Below are positions 54,208-62,100 of a stretch of 64,000 nt of DNA, in pieces. Source of the stretch: Streptomyces physcomitrii (GTDB lineage Bacteria; Actinomycetota; Actinomycetes; Streptomycetales; Streptomycetaceae). Made by a program: the position numbers and the translations under genes. Each line of letters begins with the position of its first letter. Positions within the stretch are counted from its first letter, which is position 1. The DNA is taken from contig NZ_JAAWWP010000003.1 of assembly GCF_012273655.1 (NCBI RefSeq), forward strand, positions 186,001 through 250,000, given 5' to 3'. The notes under the pieces are model-generated. The model was given only the letters and a program-made list of their open reading frames with translations, did no database searches and was not told where the DNA came from.

Positions 54208-55179
54208 TCAGTCCGCGGCCGGGCGGCGGACGACGGTGCGGGCGTTGCCGGTGGCCACGGTCGCCTCGGTGATCAGTTTCTCGGTGGCCTTGACCACGTC
54301 GTCCTGGTGCTTGAGCACCACGCCCAGGCTCTCGCGTACCACGCGCTCGTCGAGGGTGTCCGCGCCGAGGGCGAGGAGGGTGCGGGCCCAGTCGACGGTC
54401 TCGGCGACCGAGGGCGCCTTGCGCAGGCCGAGGGCGCGCAGCGCGGCCACCGTACGGACCACGGAGTCGGCAAGCACCTCGTCGAGGCCGGGCACCTGGA
54501 GCCGTACGATGCGCAGCTCCAACTCGGTGTCGGGATAGTCGAGATGGAGGAAGAGGCAGCGCCTGCGCAGCGCCTCGGAGAGCTCGCGGCTGGCGTTGGA
54601 GGTGAGCACCACGAAGGGGCGGTGGGTGGCCTCGACGGTGCCGAGTTCGGGGACCGTGATCTGGAAGTCGCTCAGCACCTCCAGGAGCAGCGCCTCCACC
54701 TCGACATCGGCCTTGTCGATCTCGTCGATCAGCAGGACCGAGGGTTCGGTGCGGCGGATGGCGGTGAGCAGCGGCCGGGCGAGCAGGAACTCCTCGCTGA
54801 AGATGTCGTCCCGGGTGGCGTCCCAGCCCCCGGCGCTCCCGCCCGCGGGGTCCTCGGCGCCGGTGGTCTCCCGTCCGGCCGTGATGCGCAGCAACTGCTT
54901 GGCGTGGTTCCACTCGTACAGCGCGCGGGACTCGTCGATGCCCTCGTAGCACTGGAGCCGGGTCAGCGGCGCGGCGCCCACCCGCCCGACCGCCTTGGCC
55001 AGTTCGGTCTTGCCGACGCCCGCCGGGCCCTCGACCAGGAGCGGCTTGCCGAGGCGGTCGGCGAGGTAGACCGTGGTCGCCACGGCGGGCGAGGCCAGAT
55101 AGCCCACCTCCGCGAGCCGGGCGGCCACCTCGTCCACGGAGCCGAAGAACCCGGCCGCCACCTGTCCCTGCTCAGTCAT
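54208..55179 (-). CDS. MoxR-family AAA+ ATPase
   Basis: 323 aa. Walker A EGPAGVGKTELAKAV (residues about 48-62), Walker B LLIDEIDKAD, sensor 1 VVLTSNASRELSEALRRRC, and the arginine-rich C-terminal lid. It is paired with the VWA gene only 5 nt downstream, the common MoxR-VWA chaperone unit. A disordered insert (TTGAEDPAGGSAGG) interrupts the segment before DIFSEEFLLARP. Substrates of the pair are unknown; CO dehydrogenase maturation uses similar proteins (CoxD/E), but no cox genes are nearby. Confidence 0.93.
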   Translation of the reverse strand: MTEQGQVAAGFFGSVDEVAARLAEVGYLASPAVATTVYLADRLGKPLLVEGPAGVGKTELAKAVGRVGAAPLTRLQCYEGIDESRALYEWNHAKQLLRITAGRETTGAEDPAGGSAGGWDATRDDIFSEEFLLARPLLTAIRRTEPSVLLIDEIDKADVEVEALLLEVLSDFQITVPELGTVEATHRPFVVLTSNASRELSEALRRRCLFLHLDYPDTELELRIVRLQVPGLDEVLADSVVRTVAALRALGLRKAPSVAETVDWARTLLALGADTLDERVVRESLGVVLKHQDDVVKATEKLITEATVATGNARTVVRRPAAD

Positions 55180-55423
55180 CCGCCGCCCATTCCTCCCGGC
55201 CCGCCGCCACGAACCGTTCCGTGGCCGTGGCACCGATCCTCGCACCCGGGGCGGACGCCCTGGAAGAGGGGCCGGAGACCGGGGAGAGGAAGAACCCGGG
55301 TGCCGGAGTCCGCGAGCGGGCGCGCGGGTGCCCCTGCCGCGGAAGGCGGACAGGGGCACCTGGGCGGGGTGCCGGGGCTCCGGCGTCAGCCGGGCCCCAG
55401 CAGGCGGACTCGGAAGTCCCCTC

Positions 55424-56188
55424 TCAGATACCGCAGTTGGGCGCCGACCAGAAGCGGCCCTCGCCTCCCGCGACGTGGGTGTGGTCGTCGTGGCCGGGGT
55501 AGCCCGGGCCGAGGATCTCGGTGAAGCCGTGGTTGCGGGCGGCCTGGGCCAGGGCGCAGAAGCCCTGCGAACCGGCGCCGAGGTCGGCCGCGTGGCCGTA
55601 CATGTGGCGGCTGTTGGCGGCGCCGCCGACCGAGCTGTTGCAGGCGACGCTGCGGAAGCCGCCGTTGACGGTGATCGGCTTGTCGCCCATGGCGTGCCGC
55701 ATGGCCTGGAGCTTCCACATGGTGACCAGGGCGTTGGCCTTGGCCGTGGCAGCGCTGACCTTGCCGCCGGACCAGTCGGAGTTGCAGTTGTTCAGCTCGC
55801 CGTAGGCGAAGTTGACCGGGGTGCAGTCGTCGTCCTGGAGGGCGTAGATCTTGTTGAAGGTCGCGGGGCCGGCGACGCCGTCGGCGGAGAGCCCGTACGC
55901 CGACTGGAAGCGCTGCACCGCGGCCTTGGTGGCGGGGCCGAACTGGCCGTCGATGCCGAGCTGGCTGCCGCTGCCGGGGTATCCGGCGACGCGGATCTGG
56001 AGCTGGCGCACGGCCTCGCCGGAGGCGCCCTCGCTGAGGGTGCCGCTCCAGGTGTAGCAGCCGTCGGCGATCTTCGCCTGGGCGACGGGGGCGGGGCTCG
56101 CGGACGCGGGGACGACCGCGGGCGCGGCGAGCATCAGGCCCGCACCGGCCGCTATCGACACCAGCGCTCTGACAGATCGTGAAGTCAT
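55424..56188 (-). CDS. Exported zinc D-Ala-D-Ala carboxypeptidase-like protein (PG-binding + M15)
   Basis: 254 aa. Signal peptide 1-30, a PG_binding_1 domain (about 48-115; VRQLQIRVAGYPG ... FGPATKAAVQRFQSAYGLSADGVAGPAT), and an M15-type peptidase domain (about 135-254) with the zinc ligands in SRHMYGHAADLG and DDHTHV. The arrangement matches the Streptomyces albus G DD-carboxypeptidase. It trims peptidoglycan stem peptides outside the cell. Six or more Cys residues could form disulfides. The gene has its own promoter region. Confidence 0.94.
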   Translation of the reverse strand: MTSRSVRALVSIAAGAGLMLAAPAVVPASASPAPVAQAKIADGCYTWSGTLSEGASGEAVRQLQIRVAGYPGSGSQLGIDGQFGPATKAAVQRFQSAYGLSADGVAGPATFNKIYALQDDDCTPVNFAYGELNNCNSDWSGGKVSAATAKANALVTMWKLQAMRHAMGDKPITVNGGFRSVACNSSVGGAANSRHMYGHAADLGAGSQGFCALAQAARNHGFTEILGPGYPGHDDHTHVAGGEGRFWSAPNCGI

Positions 56189-56540
56189 GTGGGGCTGCCT
56201 CTACTCGATCGGTGGTACCGGACAGAGAGGCACGAGAGTGGCGGTGTTGCGAAGCTGTGTCAAGGGCATGTCAAGAGTCACCCAAGCCGGGGAAAGGGGT
56301 GGTCAACCCGGGCAAAGGAGCCCGGGCCGAGGGCGCGAGTGGGCACAGGGGGCGCGCACGATCGTATGCCCGCGCACGCCCCTCGCCTGCCCGCGATCCG
56401 CGCAGCTCAGCCTCGCACCGGCCGACTCCCCCCGCCCCCGCACCTCGCGGGGAGACGCCCGGCACGGAAGCGGAGACCCGCGCGGAATCCGCGCGCCGGA
56501 GTGGCGGACCCGATCCGGTCCCCGGGTCCGCCGACCGCAC
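56189..56540. other. Upstream region of the M15 peptidase gene
   Basis: 352 bases. Two TTGACA hexamers on the minus strand (56258-56263, 56269-56274), 11 bp apart (CTTGACATGCC CTTGACACAG), are possible -35 boxes; no good -10 was identified. Beyond about 56300 no feature is seen. Confidence 0.45.
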
Positions 56541-57290
56541 TCAGGCCTTCTGGCCGCCGCTCAGCTCGCGGAGGTCGACGGTCTCGCCGTCGGCCGGCTT
56601 CTGCGGCCTCACGGTCTTGCCGTAGTCGCTGAAGGTGGCGGTGTCGGGGTGCTCGCCGCCTTCGGTGGTGGTGCGCAGCACATAGGGCTCGCCCTCGGTG
56701 GCGACATAGAGGGTCAGGGTCTCGCCCTTGCTGTTCTTCTTGGTCAGCGGCAGCGCCTCCTTGCCACCGACCCGCGTGGCCTTCCCCTTCTTCAGGCCCT
56801 TGCGCTCGGACTTGTCCTCGTCCATCGAGGCCAGCAGCCCCTGCTTGTCGCAGAGCCCCGCGGTCGCGGCGTCGTCGGCGGGCATCTTGACCCACTTGTC
56901 CGCGACCTTCGGGATCACCTTCTCGGCGCCCGCCTTGCCCTGGAAGGAGTTCTGCCAGTACTGCTCGTCGCCCCGCAGATAGAGCGTGCCCCCGGTGTGC
57001 CGGATGTCGGCCTTCGCGCCGCCCGAACCGAGGGTGCCGTCGCAGTTCTTCTGCTGGTCCACGAGGACGTCGACCTTGAGCGTCCGGCCGTCCTCCTGGC
57101 GTACGGTGCCGCTCATCCGCATGGACCGGGCGTCCGTGCTGGCCTTGATCGCCTTCGCCGCGATGCTGTCCGCGCTCTCCCCCGCGAAGGGCTTGTCGTC
57201 GCCCCCGCCGTCCCCTCCGCCGCAGGCCCCCAGCAGGGCGACGGAGCAGACCGTGGCGGCCAAGGCCACCGGCATCCTGTTCACTCGCAC
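56541..57290 (-). CDS. Secreted lipoprotein (LppX/LprG-like)
   Basis: 249 aa from a GTG at 57290, preceded by GGAGGAGGGG. The lipobox LLGAC (Cys about 23) follows a signal peptide, then a Gly/Asp-rich spacer (GGGDGGGDD). The mature part (SADSIAAKAIKAS ... SMRMSGTVRQEDGRTLKVDVLV) has the alternating strands of LppX/LprG-like lipid-binding lipoproteins. It is anchored on the outer face of the membrane. The function is inferred from the fold only. It is transcribed alone. Confidence 0.85.
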   Translation of the reverse strand: MRVNRMPVALAATVCSVALLGACGGGDGGGDDKPFAGESADSIAAKAIKASTDARSMRMSGTVRQEDGRTLKVDVLVDQQKNCDGTLGSGGAKADIRHTGGTLYLRGDEQYWQNSFQGKAGAEKVIPKVADKWVKMPADDAATAGLCDKQGLLASMDEDKSERKGLKKGKATRVGGKEALPLTKKNSKGETLTLYVATEGEPYVLRTTTEGGEHPDTATFSDYGKTVRPQKPADGETVDLRELSGGQKA

Positions 57291-57548
57291 GTATTCCCCT
57301 CCTCCGGGGCGCCTTCGGTGGCGCCCCGCTCCGTACCGCACGTGACCATCCGGCCACGGCAGTTACCGGTACCCCGTTTTCCACGCTATGCACGAGATGG
57401 CGGACATTCACTTCCTCCTCGCTCCCTCACCACATGCCCATCACCTCGTTCCACGGGGTGTCCCCGGTGTCCGGCAGGAGGTCCCGGCCGGTCTGTGCCA
57501 GCGTGGAAGAGGACGGGGAGGGACGAGCCCGGCAGAGGAGCGCCGATC

Positions 57549-58115
57549 ATGCGGGACCTGGTCATCACCGAGAACATCACGCTCGACGGGGTCATCGACG
57601 CCGCCGGGGACTGGTTCGGCCCGGCGGGGACGGCGGGCGTCGACATGTCCGATGTCACCGAGGCGCTGAACGAGCAGATGCGGGCCGCGGACGGCTTCCT
57701 CGTCGGGCGGCGGACCTTCGAGCAGATGCGGGACTACTGGCCGCGGCAGACGGAGGACACCACCGGGGTCAGCGCCTATCTCGACCGGGTCGCCAAGTAC
57801 GTCGTCTCGCGGACCCTGGGCGCACCGGGCTGGGAGCCGACCACCGTGCTGCGCGGGCCGGTCGCCGAGGAGGTGCGGGCCCTGAAGTCGTCGCCCGGCC
57901 GGGACATCGTGACCACCGGCAGCCTGACCCTGGTGCCGGAGCTGATCACCCGTCAACTCGTGGACGAGTACCGGCTGTTCGTCTACCCGGTGGTGCGCGG
58001 CGAGGGGCAGCGGCTCTTCGCGGACGTCCGGGCGGTGCCGGGCCTGCGGCTGGTCGAATGCCGCCCGTTCTCCTCGGGGATCGTGCTGCTGCGGTACCGG
58101 ACCGCGGCTTCCTGA
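57549..58115 (+). CDS. Dihydrofolate reductase-like (RibD C-terminal family) protein
   Basis: 188 aa. It starts RDLVITENITLDGVIDAAGDW and has DGFLVGRRTFEQMRDYWP, KYVVSRTL and RDIVTTGSLTLVPELI, followed by EYRLFVYPVVRGEGQRLF. This is the RibD_C/DHFR-like family common in actinobacteria, NADPH-binding with mostly unknown substrates. True DHFR is unlikely because the folate-site Asp is not conserved in the usual way. A 258-bp gap separates it from the divergent lipoprotein gene. GGCAGAGGAG lies upstream. Confidence 0.87.
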   Translation: MRDLVITENITLDGVIDAAGDWFGPAGTAGVDMSDVTEALNEQMRAADGFLVGRRTFEQMRDYWPRQTEDTTGVSAYLDRVAKYVVSRTLGAPGWEPTTVLRGPVAEEVRALKSSPGRDIVTTGSLTLVPELITRQLVDEYRLFVYPVVRGEGQRLFADVRAVPGLRLVECRPFSSGIVLLRYRTAAS

Positions 58116-58143
58116 GCCCGCTCGAACGCCCCTCACCGACCCA

Positions 58144-58173
58144 TTGACACCGTCAACTTAAGCGCTTTAGGGT
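58144..58173 (+). promoter_or_regulatory. Chitinase promoter with internal AAGCGCTT operator
   Basis: TTGACA (58144-58149) and TAGGGT (58168-58173) form a -35/-10 pair with an 18-bp spacer. The 8-bp palindrome AAGCGCTT (58160-58167), within TTAAGCGCTTTA, resembles LacI-family half-site centres. TTGAC-ACC-GTCAA (58144-58156) is a second inverted repeat. Confidence 0.65.
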
Positions 58174-58264
58174 CCCCGTTCAATACGGGACATTCTCCAC
58201 TGTGCCCGCCACGGTGGGATTTCCTCCGGGGCGGAGCGGTCCCCCACCCGTCACGGAGGAACCC

Positions 58265-59197
58265 ATGCAGAGACGACGCATCCTGTCCGGCCTCGGAGCG
58301 GCGCTCACCGCCTCCGCGCTCGCCGGATTCACCCTGGGCCCGGCGCAGGCGGCCACCGGCTCCCCCGCCGCGAAGGCGGACTCCCCCCACGTCCTCGCGT
58401 ACTACCAGACCCAGTACCAGGACGGCTCCTACGTCTCGCCGCTGCCGCTCAAGGGCATCGCGACGGATGTGGAGGTCGCCGCCTTCCACCTCAACGGCGA
58501 CGGCTCGATCCACCTCAACGACGACCCGCCGTCCGACGCCAAGTTCGACCAGGTCTGGAAGGACGTCGCCGAACTCCGGTCCTCCGGGACCAAGGTGCAC
58601 GCCCTGCTCGGCGGCGCGGCGCAGGGCACCTACGCCAACCTCGCCGCGGACTTCGAGAGGTACTACAAGCCGCTGCACGACACGGTGGAGAAGTACGGGC
58701 TGGACGGCGTCGACCTGGACATCGAGGAGACCTTCTCGCTGGAGAACACCAAGAAGCTGATCGAGCGGCTGCGCACCGACTTCGGCACGGACTTCAGCGT
58801 CATCCTCACCCCGGTCGCCACCGACCTCGCCGGCACCTCGAACTTCTCCGGCGGATTCGACTACGCGCAGCTGGAGCGGGAGGCCGGGAGCCAGATCAGC
58901 TTCTACACCGGCCAGTTCTACTGCGGCTGGGGCGACCTCGGCGGCACCGGAAGCTATGACAACGTTATCGGCAACGGCTTCAGCCCCTCCCGGGTCGTCG
59001 CCGGAGCGCTCACCAACCCGGCCAACTGCCAGGGCTACGTGGAGCCCGGCACCCTCGCCTCGACGCTGACCGCGCTCAAGGACAAGCACCAGGGCTTCGG
59101 CGGCGTGGCCGGCTGGGAGTACTTCAACGCGGTGGAGGTCGACGGCACCGGACCCGCCACCTGGTACGCGCACGTCCGCAAGGCCGCGGGCGGCTGA
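58265..59197 (+). CDS. Secreted GH18 chitinase
   Basis: 310 aa. A signal peptide (RRRILSGLGAALTASALAG ... AQA, 1-28) is followed by a single GH18 barrel. The catalytic motif LDGVDLDIEE (DxxDxDxE) lies near residue 150-160; upstream is VHALLGGAAQGT (the SxGG-like strand), and downstream are YTGQFYCGWGDL and GVAGWEYFNAV. No chitin-binding module is present. It probably cuts chitin or similar N-acetylglucosamine polymers outside the cell. Expression is likely substrate-controlled through the operator-like site in the promoter. Confidence 0.93.
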   Translation: MQRRRILSGLGAALTASALAGFTLGPAQAATGSPAAKADSPHVLAYYQTQYQDGSYVSPLPLKGIATDVEVAAFHLNGDGSIHLNDDPPSDAKFDQVWKDVAELRSSGTKVHALLGGAAQGTYANLAADFERYYKPLHDTVEKYGLDGVDLDIEETFSLENTKKLIERLRTDFGTDFSVILTPVATDLAGTSNFSGGFDYAQLEREAGSQISFYTGQFYCGWGDLGGTGSYDNVIGNGFSPSRVVAGALTNPANCQGYVEPGTLASTLTALKDKHQGFGGVAGWEYFNAVEVDGTGPATWYAHVRKAAGG

Positions 59198-59547
59198 CCC
59201 GCACCCCGCGCGCGGGACGGACCACCGCTCCGGCGCGCGGGGCGGGTGGTCGCTCCGGCCGGGCCCGTACGGCGAAGTCGCCAACCGGCGGCGCCGTACG
59301 GGCCCGCTCGCGCGGGGGTGCCGGGCAGGGCCCCGGGCGCGGCCGCCCCGCCCTCCCCGGCGACGTGCGCACCCGCGCCCCCGGAAAGCCGCCCGGATTT
59401 CGCCCTGTCGCCACCTGGCCGGGTGAGCCTACGGTGTCGCCCGGCCGCCGCACCCGCGGTGGCCGAGACCTGTCCGTACGGCGGTGTCCTGCGTGCCGGT
59501 CGTCGTGAACTGCCCCGCGGGGCACCGAACTTGAGGGAGAGCCGGTC
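59198..59547. other. Intergenic region after the chitinase gene
   Basis: 350 bases. It contains the 14-bp chitinase hairpin at 59261-59305 and the upstream region of the next secreted protein. No additional gene is seen. Confidence 0.6.
59261..59305 (+). terminator. Terminator of the chitinase gene
   Basis: GGGCCCGTACGGCG (59261-59274) pairs perfectly with CGCCGTACGGGCCC (59292-59305) over a 17-nt loop. Confidence 0.85.
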
Positions 59548-60579
59548 GTGCGATTCCGGTGGCGTATGCGGACGGGGATCCTTGTGGCGGGACTCGGCCT
59601 CGGCTGCCTGGCGGCTGTTCCGGCGGCGGGCGCGGCCGGGGCGCGCGGCCCGGCTGCCGAGTGGCCGGGGGACGCCTCGGTGCGTACCGCGGACGAGAAG
59701 GACTTCTTCGGCGAGAACCTCAGCGGGCTGTCCTTCGGCAGCGGGGACGGCAGTGGCGACGCGGGCGTGCTCTGGGCGGTGAAGAACGGTCCCGGCACCC
59801 TCTACCGCCTGGTGCCCGACGGCGAGGACTGGGTGCCGGACCCGTCCGGCGGCTGGGCGGACGGCAAGGCCCTGCACTACGCCGACGGCGGCGGCGACGC
59901 GGACGCGGAGGGCGTGGTCGCCACCCCGGAGGGGGTCTTCGCCGCCACCGAGCGCGACAACGACGAGGAGGACGAGAGCAGTCAGCGGATCCTGCGCTTC
60001 GACACCGGCAGCGGGTCCGGCGACTCGCTGGACGCCGCCGAGGAGTGGGACCTCACCGCGGACCTGCCCGACTCGGAACCCAACGCCGGTATCGAGGCGA
60101 TCTCCTGGGTCCCGGACGCCTTTCTGACCGCGCACGGCTTCAAGGACCAGCGGACCGGCGGGAGTTACGACCCGGGCGGCTACCCCGGGCACGGCGGCGG
60201 CCTCTACCTGGTCGGCCTGGAGTCCACCGGCGGGGTCTACGCCTACGCGCTGGGCGAGGACGGTGAGGCCACCCGGGTCGCCGACTTCCCGACCGGCTTC
60301 GAGGCCGTGATGGACCTGGAGTTCGAGCCGGGCACCGGGCGGCTCTGGGCGGCCTGCGACGACACCTGTGACGGGCAGCTGGCCACCCTCACCGTCGAGG
60401 ACGGGGCCTTCACCGTGGACCAGGTCCTCGACCGCCCCGGGGACATGCCGAACCTCAACAACGAGGGCTTCGCGATCGCCCCGGCCGCCGCCTGCGCGGC
60501 CGGACGCCTGCCGGTGCTCTGGTCCGACGACGGCAGCGAGGACGGACACGCCCTGCGCGCGGGCTCGTTGACCTGCTAA
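59548..60579 (+). CDS. Secreted beta-propeller-like protein, esterase-like-activity/phytase-related
   Basis: 343 aa from a GTG. Signal peptide 1-32 (TGILVAGLGLGCLAAVP). The mature part has NLSGLSFGSGDG, GVLWAVKNGPGTLYRLVP, DAEGVVATPEGVFAATERDN, GIEAISWVPDAF, and NLNNEGFAIAP. These repeat blocks resemble the 'esterase-like activity of phytase' or SdiA-like propeller families. It is a single exported domain rich in acidic residues, probably calcium-binding. The enzyme activity is uncertain. Confidence 0.8.
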   Translation: MRFRWRMRTGILVAGLGLGCLAAVPAAGAAGARGPAAEWPGDASVRTADEKDFFGENLSGLSFGSGDGSGDAGVLWAVKNGPGTLYRLVPDGEDWVPDPSGGWADGKALHYADGGGDADAEGVVATPEGVFAATERDNDEEDESSQRILRFDTGSGSGDSLDAAEEWDLTADLPDSEPNAGIEAISWVPDAFLTAHGFKDQRTGGSYDPGGYPGHGGGLYLVGLESTGGVYAYALGEDGEATRVADFPTGFEAVMDLEFEPGTGRLWAACDDTCDGQLATLTVEDGAFTVDQVLDRPGDMPNLNNEGFAIAPAAACAAGRLPVLWSDDGSEDGHALRAGSLTC

Positions 60580-60721
60580 GACCCCAACTCACCCGTATAC
60601 GCGGTGGACTTGAGGCTGTCTCGCGCCCGGCACCGCGCAGTCTCGTTCGACCCCCGGAGGTCGGCGAGACTGCCGGGCGGACGGCCGGGCAGCGGACGGA
60701 GAGACGGGCGGGCAGACGGCC

Positions 60722-60750
60722 GACCGGCCCCCGGGGGAGGGGGGCCGGTC
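60722..60750. terminator. Bidirectional terminator between convergent secreted-protein genes
   Basis: GACCGGCCCCC (60722-60732) pairs perfectly with GGGGGCCGGTC (60740-60750) over 7 nt. Confidence 0.85.
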
Positions 60751-60784
60751 AACATCCTTGCCGGACACGGCCGGTGAGGGATCG

Positions 60785-61711
60785 TCAGCGCAGCCGGTTC
60801 ACGATCTTCTTGATCTTCTTGCCGCTCGGGGACTCGTTGAGGGTGTTCCAGAGCTTCTCGGAGCTGGTGGAGGTGTAGACGCCGGGGGCGCCCTGGCCGC
60901 CGCAGCCCTCGCCGTAGGAGACGATGCCGACCTGGTAGCGGACGTCGCGGCCCGGGACGCTGCGGAAGAGCGGGCCGCCGCTGTCGCCCTGGCAGGAGTC
61001 CTTGCCCTCGACCCCGGCGCAGACATTGACCTTGGTGTCGTACTCGTCGTAGCTGAGCTTGCACTCGTCGTGCGAGAGGAAGGGCACCTTCACCTGGCGC
61101 AGGCGGTCCGGGAACTGCTCCCGGTCGACATCGGTGTTGCCCCAGCCGGTGACGGTGGCCTTGGCGCCGGGGCGGATCAGGGAGTCGGTGCCCGGGGTGG
61201 GCAGCTTGACCGGGGAGACGCCCTTGACCGGCTTCGCCAGCACCACGAGGGCGAGGTCGTACGCCGGGTTCTTCGGGTACCGGGGGTGGACCAGGATGCC
61301 GCCCGGGTCGCCCGCGCCGGTCGAGGGCAGGACGTTGCGCAGCTGGCCCTGCTTGGTGTCGGAGAGGACCGTGCGGCCGACGGCGACCTGGATGTTCTTC
61401 GGCTTCTCGCCCTCGACGCAGTGCGCGGCGGTCAGGATCGTGGTCGAGTCGAGCAGGCTGCCGCCGCAGAACTGGCGGTCCTTGAGGCTGCCCTTGCCCT
61501 TGGAGGCGAGCGCGGCCATGAACGGGTAGGTGTCGTCGGCGACTTCGGTGCCGCCGATGATCGGCTTGGCGACGCGCTGACCGGGGCCGCCCTGACCCTG
61601 GTCGGCGGAGGCGGGGGCGGCGGTGCCGATCAGCGCGAGCACGGCGCCCGCGGCGGCGGTGGCGGCGGCGCCTCTGGTCAGGGTGCGGCGGCGGGCGGTA
61701 CGAGATCTCAT
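60785..61711 (-). CDS. Secreted trypsin-like serine protease (S1)
   Basis: 308 aa. Signal peptide 1-35, a short propeptide, then the mature N terminus near IIGGTEVADDTYPFMAAL. Catalytic triad: His in LTAAHCV, Asp in AYDLALVVL, Ser in CQGDSGGPLF. The disulfide-forming Cys pairs include CGGSLL...AAHC and DSCQGDSGG. The enzyme is exported and cuts after basic residues if Asp is at the primary pocket (DSCQGDSGG suggests so). The last 20 residues are basic (GKKIKKIVNRLR). The ATG at 61711 begins 177 nt after the predicted start of transcription. Confidence 0.95.
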   Translation of the reverse strand: MRSRTARRRTLTRGAAATAAAGAVLALIGTAAPASADQGQGGPGQRVAKPIIGGTEVADDTYPFMAALASKGKGSLKDRQFCGGSLLDSTTILTAAHCVEGEKPKNIQVAVGRTVLSDTKQGQLRNVLPSTGAGDPGGILVHPRYPKNPAYDLALVVLAKPVKGVSPVKLPTPGTDSLIRPGAKATVTGWGNTDVDREQFPDRLRQVKVPFLSHDECKLSYDEYDTKVNVCAGVEGKDSCQGDSGGPLFRSVPGRDVRYQVGIVSYGEGCGGQGAPGVYTSTSSEKLWNTLNESPSGKKIKKIVNRLR

Positions 61712-61887
61712 GGGGGGTGGCTTCCTTCGACTGCGACGAGAATGTACGGGCCCGGAATTCACGGGTGCGCGGCCCACGGAATTCCGGAATCGGGCCACCT
61801 CCGCACGGCTCGTGGAGACAGCGCGTCCGGCCACCCGCCGCCCACGAAGGCGCAGGCAGGAGGCGTGGAGGAACGGCCCGTCCGGTC

Positions 61888-61917
61888 ACGCTAGACAGGA
61901 ATTCCGGCGCCCGTCAA
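61888..61917 (-). promoter_or_regulatory. Promoter of the trypsin-like protease gene
   Basis: On the minus strand TTGACG (61912-61917) and TAGCGT (61888-61893) have an 18-bp spacer. The palindrome GGAATTCC (61898-61905) lies in the spacer, and another copy is at 61778-61785. Confidence 0.65.
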
Positions 61918-62033
61918 TCACTCCCGGAAGCAACGGAATTACCGCGCAAGGGAGTTGATGATTCCCCCTGCACTGTCTGATGCGGAAAGGCGCTCCGGGG
62001 TTCATTCGGCTCTTCTTTTTTTCTCGTTCTCTT

Positions 62034-62063
62034 CGTGTCGGGTCGTGTCGGGTCGTGTCGGGG
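62034..62063. repeat. Three 10-bp tandem units (CGTGTCGGGT)
   Basis: Units at 62034-62043 and 62044-62053, with the third ending in GGGGG at about 62063, lie just after the exporter stop codon. Confidence 0.85.
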
Positions 62064-62100
62064 GTGCGCGGTCTCCCCTTCGCGGGCCTCCGGCCGCGGG

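Larger units (their letters stand above)
61712..62100. other. Upstream region of the trypsin-like gene and end of the exporter gene
   Basis: 389 bases with the trypsin promoter (61888-61917), EcoRI-like GGAATTC elements at about 61754, 61778 and 61898, and 10-bp repeats at 62034-62063. No gene is seen. Confidence 0.55.

Noticed and set aside
54208..55179. Magnesium/cobalt chelatase ATPase partner of CobN
   Set aside because: It is a MoxR-type ATPase next to a CoxE-like VWA protein, not the BchI/ChlI type.
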